From assembly GCA_033964015.1 (NCBI GenBank), contig CM066914.1:21177023-21241022 (forward strand): a stretch of 64,000 nt of DNA. Direction: 5' to 3'. Numbering within the stretch: position 1 is the first letter of the stretch; every line of letters begins with the position of its first letter. The notes under the pieces were generated by a model that saw only the letters and a list, made by a program, of their open reading frames with translations, did no database searches and had not been told where the DNA came from. The DNA comes from Scolanthus callimorphus. Its lineage: Eukaryota > Cnidaria > Anthozoa > Actiniaria > Edwardsiidae. The translations under genes and the position numbers were made by a program. Of this stretch, positions 57,856 through 64,000 are shown piece by piece.

Positions 57856-60800
57856 CTAAAAAGCACAACGAGGGCAATTTAATTTGAATGGTGGGTAAAG
57901 GCATTTGTAGTTGAAAATCATGAAATCTTCCACGGATGATAAGATGCCTTAGATGTATTGGCTTTGGCTCTCTACAGCATGTAGACAATTGTAACAAGTA
58001 CTGACTAACAAGTACTGATCTCAAGACTTTATTTATTTATATTTACTTTGTTCAGAAACCTTACAAGAAACAAAAAATAGATGTAAAAAAGAGAAAAGGG
58101 AGAGCAATTTGCTTTTGGGTTGCATAGAGTGGCGGAGGAGCTAGTATCTTTTGGTTGGAGGTATAGGGTCGTGCAAAATAAGGTTGTAGTGTGTGGAAAG
58201 GTACCTACAAAATTTACATGCAAATGTAATCCCTGCTCAGTGATAGAAACTGAAATTACACTTTGAGACAATATTGCAGGTTTAAGTGATAAGTTAAACT
58301 AATACCTTGTATACAAATTTCTTGGGTTCATATTTGGACTGGAATATCTCAGGTTGGTAAAGAACAATGGAGCTCTCTTTAATTCCAAAGTACTTCTTTG
58401 CAGCAGGATCAAAGGTGTGGGCAAATGGATAGTCATCTCTCACATCATTATTGCCATCAAGATATTTCTCAAGCAGCTTGTCATCTTCACCATCAAAGAA
58501 TCCAACAATTGTGAACTCATTCATTTTTTCTTTCTCTTTCATGAAGTTTTGCACTCGTTTTAGAGAATCAAAGAGACGAGAACTAGGTCCAACTTGACTG
58601 CGCATATAGCTGGAGATCCCTACAATACAAAAACAGAACAAACATTGTAAATGATGACTCACTTTACGAGAAAGCTGAAAGAGGAGACGGTTCAAATGAG
58701 AAAATCCAGAGTGGAGGGGTGGCAGGGAACAGGGGAAACGACCCATAAAAAAATCCCATTCTATGCATGTTGTTTCCCATTCACACCGATTTCTTTGACA
58801 TCACAGTAACTCTAGTCAATGCCCTCAATTTTAGGCAACGCTTAATTTTGTAACCCACAAAACCGATGGTACAAGACTGTACCAATCAGAGTAGTGGACT
58901 CAATCTACCAGCATCCTAGTAATGTCAACTTTTTTCAATCAGAGGCATGACATGTTTTTCATTCTGAAAATAAAAACACACCTAGCCTGCGAAAGCCAAC
59001 ACCACTTAGTGCTCTCTGAAAGAGACTCCTGCAAAGAGGCGCCTGCGCGCTTAAGCCAAACATTCCATACTGATGACGTATCATGACCCAGATCTGGTCA
59101 AAGGTATTATGCAGCCAATTTGACTATTTGATATTTATTTTTTATAGCACACAATGTATTTCATACTAAGGAATTCAAATAAGTTGAAGAAAGATGCAAC
59201 GAAGTTAAACTGGCCGTGTAATTCTTTAGACCAGATTTGGGTCAAAATATGTCATCAGTATGGAATGTTTGGCTTGAGTGTGCAGACCCCTCTGTGGGAG
59301 TCGGCAAGCGCTAAGTGGTTTCGGCTTTCGCAGGCTAAGAAACACCATCACACTGATCAGTAACAGGGCTTCTAAGTTTAGTATCTTTTCTCCACCAGTA
59401 CCTACCATGTTGATCTCTTCCACCCTTATATTCAAATTCTTTGCCTTTCCTGAAGACCTTCATGGTAGGATATCCTTGAACTTTATATTTCTGGGCAAGG
59501 TCAGTCTCCACAGTTGCATCGACAGCAGCGATTAGGATTGGAGGGTCATGTTCTTTCAACTCCTGAGCTGCCTTCTCTAGTTCTGGAGCAATCTGTTTGC
59601 AATGGCCACACCTTTAAATAACAGCAGGAAAATGCATATTTGTTTGGTGACTTTTTTCTGTTCCACATTTGAAATTGTCAGAATTGAATTGAACTGTTGG
59701 ATCTAGTGTGGCAATTGGAGTAAATGGCTTTTAATATTGTGTGGTTCCAGAAAATATCCATACCCCCCCTCCCCCCACCATGGAAGGTTGGATCTAGTGT
59801 GGCAATTGGAGTAAATGGCTTTTAATATTGTGTGGCTACAGAAAATATCCATACCCCCCCCCCCCACGGAAGGGTGTTGAAAAGTGACCCCCCCACCCCT
59901 CCAGAATTTCCAATGCCCTTCCGTAGGGGGGGTATGGATAATTTCTGGAACCACACATTTTATTGTATTTCAACAAATGAGCCACACCACAACAGGGAAT
60001 TTAGTACCTGGCTCTCACCCCCTGAAATTTCCAGTGAAAAACAGTGATTGTGTGGCAAATATGGGGGTGTTGGTAAGACCAAATTCAAGGGGGAGTAAAA
60101 TGTCCTAGTTTCTAGGACTTCCAGTTTCATCTGTATGGGTGGCAAATGGTAATAGCGAGATTTTTCAAGACAGTCAGATGAAGCCTGAAAAATTCCAGAT
60201 CGAGACAACCAAAGAATGCTTCTCATACATTCTCTGTAAATTGCATTAAATTGTGAGAAAACAAGATTGCAAGATAGCTCTCTAAATCTGAGATGCAAAA
60301 TTCTTCATTTTCCAAATGACCATTGTGAGAAAACGAGATTGCAAGATAGCTCTCTAAATCCGAGATGAAAGATTCTTCATTTTCCAAATGACCATTTGCC
60401 ACCCCTATTTGTGTCCGAACCCTGACATTCAGTATGACCAGGAGCATTCTCGAACCCAGAGCTCCCCGGCTCGTCACCTCGCGGGGAGGCTCTGGTGACA
60501 GCCACTGACGCATGCGCGAGATTTGATACAGAGCCGCTGAGAGAAACACCTTTCTGCGCATGCCCCAACGTTCAAAATCAGCCAATCAGCGAAGGGACTC
60601 AAATGGATGTCCCCAGAGCCTCCCCTGCGAGCAGACGAGCTGGGGGAGCTCTGGGTGCGAGAATGGACCAGGAGGCCCTTTGGAATGCCATTGACCATCT
60701 GCATCTTACCAGGGGGCAAAAAACTCGACAAGCATCAAGTTCTCTCTGTTAATAACTTCTGTAAAGTTATCCTTTGTTAGCGTCAACATGGAAACTGGTG

Positions 60801-62976
60801 GTGGCTTCCAGTCTGGATCTGACTGCTCTGTCATGTATTTTACAATGCCTATGTAGACAGAATTTAAGAACAAGAATTAGCATTAAAACAAGGAGTAGTA
60901 AAGAGAGGGTTTCACTGAAAATTTAACCATTAAACAGCATGATGACAACAACAACAGGTGAGCAGTGAGCCATTACTGTGCGACTATGTCAACTGGGCCA
61001 TCTTGTAAGAAGTTAGCCAATCAGAAAGCAAGTACAGAACAAAGGATTTTGACTTTCTTGAGATCTCAGACATTGAAATATTCCCTTTTCTCCAAGAAAT
61101 GACTTCAAAAACACTTAGTTACTCATCGTCAGACTTATTGCAGGTATTACATTTTCTTAAAATGGTTTGAATCTCTAAATGACAAACTTTTTACGGGATG
61201 GCCCGGTTGACTCGCACAGTAAAATGATCCCATTAATCAAGACCCTTGTAAATAAACTTAGCACTGACACCAAGACATAATATACAAAAGATCTGTACAA
61301 ATCAAATGAAACAAAAACTTATAATCTACTATTTCTAAAGCTTATATGTCTTATTTGTTGAATGGCCAACCAATGGAAAATTCCATTTCTGAAGATAATT
61401 TTAATGATAAGGTAATTGGCTGCCATGTTAGTGCCCAATCCAACATGGTAGTCTCCATACAATAACTAAACAGATGGTGCAAATTCATTTACTTATGCCT
61501 GAAAAAGCTTACCAGACTCATATTTTCTCAAGAAACACATTTTCACGTTCTTGTTACAGTTCTGTAGCATATTTTAAGATGGAAATTTAGGGAGAATATT
61601 TTATTTAGTCATGTGGCAAATGAAAACCACTCACCTTCCTCCTGTCGGGGACCATCGTAGTCATATGCAGTTCCTTTTCGGAAGATTTTAAGAGTGGGAT
61701 AGCCACTGATATCATATCTCTGGGCAATGTCAGCCTCTACGGTAGCATCAACCTTAGCAAATGCCACAGGATGATCAGCTTTCTTCATTTGTTTAGCTGC
61801 TTTAGCATACTCAGGTGCAAGGCTTTTACAATGGCCACACCTGAAAAAGAAATATTAAGACATCTGTAAGTGCTTAGTCTTGAAATGGTACATAATATGG
61901 AAACTCAGGGACACAGAGTGCAGCAAGGATCAGAACTATGTGTCTTAACCCCTTTCAGTGGCACCAATCAGGTCCGTAGCCAGAAAAAAAAGTTACTGAG
62001 GCAGAGTGAGTGAAATACTATTTGTGAACATAAAGAGGCTATTTTTTTTCTGTGACTAATGGTTAAGGCTGGTTTAAATTTCATCTTAAATTTGGTTCTG
62101 ATTCTTTCAGTGAAAAAAAAAAGTGTGAGTGTGTGACCTCAAGCTGGCTATGGGTCTGCCAATGATACATTTGTCTGAGAATTTGTAATTAGTCTAGGTG
62201 TGTGTAGGGGGAGGGGTAGATTATTTTCTGGCATCCAGAGAGGGGGCATAAGAAATTTCATCCAGTGAAAAACACTTTGTTTGATCTCAGCTATCAACTG
62301 AAAAACTGAACAAAGAAATTTACTTTTTACAGCTTTCTGGTATTATTCTAAAAAAATGGAATTAAAGTTTTAAATGAATGAATGTTGCTAACAGAACAAC
62401 AAGAATTAATAAGATGCAATAGGTTGTTTATCAACAATGGCAATAAACGATTACTCTTCAGTGAAACAATTGGGCACTCGAGTATGGCGAACGGGAAGTT
62501 GATTTTGGTTTAAAACTAAATCTCTCAAATTCGTTGAAAGTGTATTTTGTAAATAGAAATAAACTTGAACTTGAACTTGAGTGCTTGCTGTGGTGAAGAA
62601 AGCTTTTAATTTTCCAGGGGGGAGCTCGTTGCTTCAAAGTTTCCAAATATTATTCTACAACGGCTTCTTCAAAACCAAGAGAATATACAGATCACAAACA
62701 ACGAGTACAAATGTATATGAATACATACCAGGGAGCATAGAACTCAACCAATGTGATGTCATTTTCATTCACTACACGGTCAAAGTTTCTTGCATTTAGA
62801 ACAAGAACATCGTCTTCTTCTTTTACTTCATCTGAGCTCTCGCCTTCTTCCTCCAGCGGTGGCATAGATTCTTCCTCGGAAGCTTTGACGGACCCTTCCC
62901 CGTCTACATGCAATAAACATGTAGAAACGAAAGCTAAAAGCAGCAAGAATTGCGCTAGAAATCTCAGGGAAGCCAT
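55888..62976 (-). CDS. PDIA4: protein disulfide-isomerase A4 (ERp72), complete gene
   Basis: ER-lumen oxidoreductase that forms and rearranges disulfides in secretory proteins. Exons (minus, high to low): 62976-62729, 61840-61635, 60848-60710, 59611-59406, 58619-58306, 57855-57699, 57188-56952, 56294-55888; all GT-AG, total 1914 nt, 637 residues. Order: signal peptide (1-26), acidic stretch ([17 protein letters not shown]), thioredoxin domain a0 with CGHC 84-87, domain a with CGHC 199-202, redox-inactive b and b' (about 266-500), domain a' with CGHC 550-553, C-terminal KDEL. Length and three active domains match PDIA4 (human about 645), not PDIA1 or PDIA3. The first two WCGHC sites are split by introns within the Trp codon; the third is not. 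A 703-bp transposon sits 25 bp upstream of the start codon. Confidence 0.95.
57507..57545. mobile_element. end remnant of the GAGCAGATTTCG MITE
   Basis: CACTACAGTCATATGAAATC followed by CGCTCTAAT is a decayed copy of the 55315-55520 right end; the rest is missing. In a PDIA4 intron. Confidence 0.5.
58306..59611 (-). CDS. PDIA4: PDIA4 exons 4-5: domain a end and b domain
   Basis: Exon 4 (59611-59406, 206 nt, the same length and phase as exon 2) starts [15 protein letters not shown]. Exon 5 (58619-58306) holds [14 protein letters not shown] and [19 protein letters not shown], the b domain without cysteine pair. Confidence 0.92.
58983..59337. mobile_element. hAT-like element, TAGCCTGCGAAAGCC ends
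   Basis: About 355 bp with inverted ends TAGCCTGCGAAAGCC, and inner arms ACCACTTAG/CTAAGTGGT-like and TTCCATACTGATGACGTATC/ATGTCATCAGTATGGAA. The first 11 bases equal those of the nested element at 15360. Flanks are only partly repeated (AAACACAC/AAACACCA). In a PDIA4 intron. Confidence 0.7.
59699..59957. mobile_element. MITE with duplicated left junction
   Basis: Inverted ends GTGTGGTTCCAGAAAATATC (59740) and complement ending 59957, next to C/G-runs. The left end together with 40 bp of flank is tandemly duplicated (89-bp period, 59699-59787 and 59788-59876: GGATCTAGTGTGGCAATTGG in each). In a PDIA4 intron. Confidence 0.75.
60445..60665. mobile_element. 221-bp MULE-type element, copy 2
   Basis: Same length as 10711-10931 in opposite orientation, ends CATTCTCGAACCCAGAG and complement, perfect 9-bp duplication GACCAGGAG at 60436-60444 and 60666-60674. 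Sits 45 bp from PDIA4 exon 3. Confidence 0.88.
60710..61840 (-). CDS. PDIA4: PDIA4 exons 2-3: domain a0 end and domain a start
   Basis: Exon 2 (61840-61635, 206 nt) starts at [15 protein letters not shown] and runs to [10 protein letters not shown]. Exon 3 (60848-60710, 139 nt) gives [18 protein letters not shown], then VEFFAPW with a split Trp. A 221-bp transposon ends 45 bp before exon 3's donor end. Confidence 0.93.
62400..62580 (+). mobile_element. retroelement tail-like fragment
   Basis: Ends in AAATAAACTTGAACTTGAAC, a short tandem tail like that of many SINE/LINE elements; a related TTCAAGTTCAAG word occurs near 47190. The boundary on the left is unclear. Confidence 0.35.
62729..62976 (-). 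CDS. PDIA4: PDIA4 exon 1: signal peptide and start of domain a0
   Basis: Start chosen at 62976 because it opens a classic signal peptide ([20 protein letters not shown]) followed by an acidic segment and [11 protein letters not shown]. The frame is open upstream to 63138 with other ATGs, but nearly all of that is transposon. Ends FYAPW with the Trp codon split by the intron (CCCTG/GTATGT). Confidence 0.93.
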
Positions 62977-63001
62977 TACCAAACCTTGTGGAACTTTACA
63001 A

Positions 63002-63704
63002 CAATCTCGTACCCAGAGCCCGTGCATCTTTGAGCCAGCGGCAAGATACAGGGCTCTGGAATAATCAATTTTTTTATACCCAAAATCTGGGTACTCTTCA
63101 GTGCGCATGCGTTTGACCTTGACCGCTACTAAAATCATGGATTTATCACACAGTTCTTCAATATGTTATAGGAATTTTTCACATTTTACAGTCGTAGTTA
63201 TAAAACCAGCTGAAAAGAGCTTTAAAAACATGAATTACTGGATATTTCACTCAGTTTTGAGCAGGTTTTGTTTTAGCAAAACAGCGCGCGCTCAGCTTGA
63301 CATTGAAAGTGGCGTGATCTTCGTCAGCAGCGCGCGCGCGACAAACTTTGTCAACAACTGAACATTTGCCTCAGAATCAAGACTTTTGTTGCATGATTTT
63401 GTCGTGTTATAACGCTAGTTTTTGGAAATTGATCTTACGAAATGCTTACGAAGATTCATAACAATAGTTCCACAAGTGGAAAGACTTTGAAGCGCAGCGT
63501 TTGATACCGGAAATATGTTTTCGCCCAACAGGTGATGCTTGTGTGAAAAATATTTTCTGTTAGATTTCCTCCGAATTCAAATCGCGCGCATGGGCAGTGG
63601 AGAGGAATGACGAGCCAATGAAAATCGTCGCACGACTTGATTATTCCAGAGCTCCGTATCTTGGCGCTGGCCTAAAAGATACGCGGGCTCTGGGTACGAG
63701 ATTG
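63002..63704. mobile_element. 703-bp MULE-type element in the PDIA4 5' leader
   Basis: Ends CAATCTCGTACCCAGAGCCC and complement; perfect 9-bp duplication ACTTTACAA at 62993-63001 and 63705-63713. Related by its ends to the 221-bp family. Interior has GC-rich GCGCGC stretches, CCAATGAAAATCG and a frame of 86 codons without recognisable content. It is inserted only 25 bp upstream of the PDIA4 start codon. Confidence 0.88.
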
Positions 63705-63713
63705 ACTTTACAA

Positions 63714-64000
63714 CTGATCTGATTTCGCCGGCAAGAGCTCACTAGTACAAAAGCTACGCGATTAACCAATCAGTGAGCGACATGTTATAGTCGGTAAGCC
63801 AATCAGAGGACGCTACGCGTCTACCAGAGCCTGTGGTGTTTTACGGGCTAATGGCGCCCGTGTTATAGCTGATTACAAGAAAATCAATAGAGTTACCTAT
63901 TCAATTCTATTTTATTTACTCTCATTGTTAACTGATTAGTTCTCAGATTTCTGTTCAGTTGGAGAGTGTGAATTTCAAAATGTAACGTCGAGAGACAGAT
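63714..64000 (-). promoter_or_regulatory. inferred original PDIA4 promoter
   Basis: Contains CCAAT boxes at 63764 and 63799. The latter reads CCAAT-CAGAGGACG-CTACG (63799-63817), one base from the ER stress response element CCAAT-N9-CCACG. Without the transposon this would lie about 110-130 bp upstream of the start codon, the normal place for such an element in an ER chaperone gene. Inference. Confidence 0.45.

Overview
This is a 64 kb piece of a eukaryotic (animal) nuclear chromosome, not bacterial. It has intron-rich genes with GT-AG splice sites and vertebrate-like intron positions. The spacers and introns are AT-rich and dense with small non-autonomous DNA transposons and tRNA-derived SINEs. 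The gene set and repeat style suggest a cnidarian such as a stony coral or sea anemone. That assignment is inference; no search was run.

Three protein genes are supported. (1) The last two exons of a CNBD2-like cyclic-nucleotide-binding-domain protein are on the + strand (6704-6991 and 8181-8411, polyA signal at 8607). (2) A complete extended synaptotagmin (E-Syt2/3 type: ER hairpin, SMP, three C2 domains) is on the - strand from 54286 to 31522. It has two alternative first exons (1A and 1B) that both end in LPAW and both join 21 shared exons. (3) A complete PDIA4 (ERp72) gene is on the - strand from 62976 to 55888. It has eight exons, 637 residues, three CGHC thioredoxin sites, a signal peptide and a C-terminal KDEL. 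PDIA4 and E-Syt lie head to tail on one strand and both products act at the endoplasmic reticulum: PDIA4 in lumenal disulfide chemistry, E-Syt in ER-plasma membrane tethering and lipid transfer. A functional link between them is not implied.

Layout: 1-6.7 kb is gene-poor with tandem repeats and small foldback elements. 6.7-8.6 kb is the CNBD2-like 3' end. 8.6-11.1 kb holds SINE pieces, a 165-bp tandem duplication and a 221-bp transposon. 11.2-22.7 kb is a tandem array of about ten 966-bp units, each itself a giant imperfect inverted repeat, interrupted by two related TTA-flanked (PIF/Harbinger-type) elements, one of which carries a nested hAT-type insertion. 22.7-28.2 kb is a segmental duplication, one copy of which is split by a 2.4-kb element with 9-bp target duplication (Mutator-type) that itself contains a Harbinger-type element containing a SINE. 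28.2-31.5 kb is gene-poor. 31.5-54.3 kb is E-Syt with many intronic miniature elements. 55.9-63.0 kb is PDIA4. 63.0-63.7 kb is a transposon inserted in the PDIA4 5' leader, and 63.7-64 kb is the likely original promoter.

The most notable points are the duplicated E-Syt first exons, the transposon that separates PDIA4 from its likely ER-stress promoter, and the tandem foldback array with nested insertions whose empty sites are preserved in neighbouring units.
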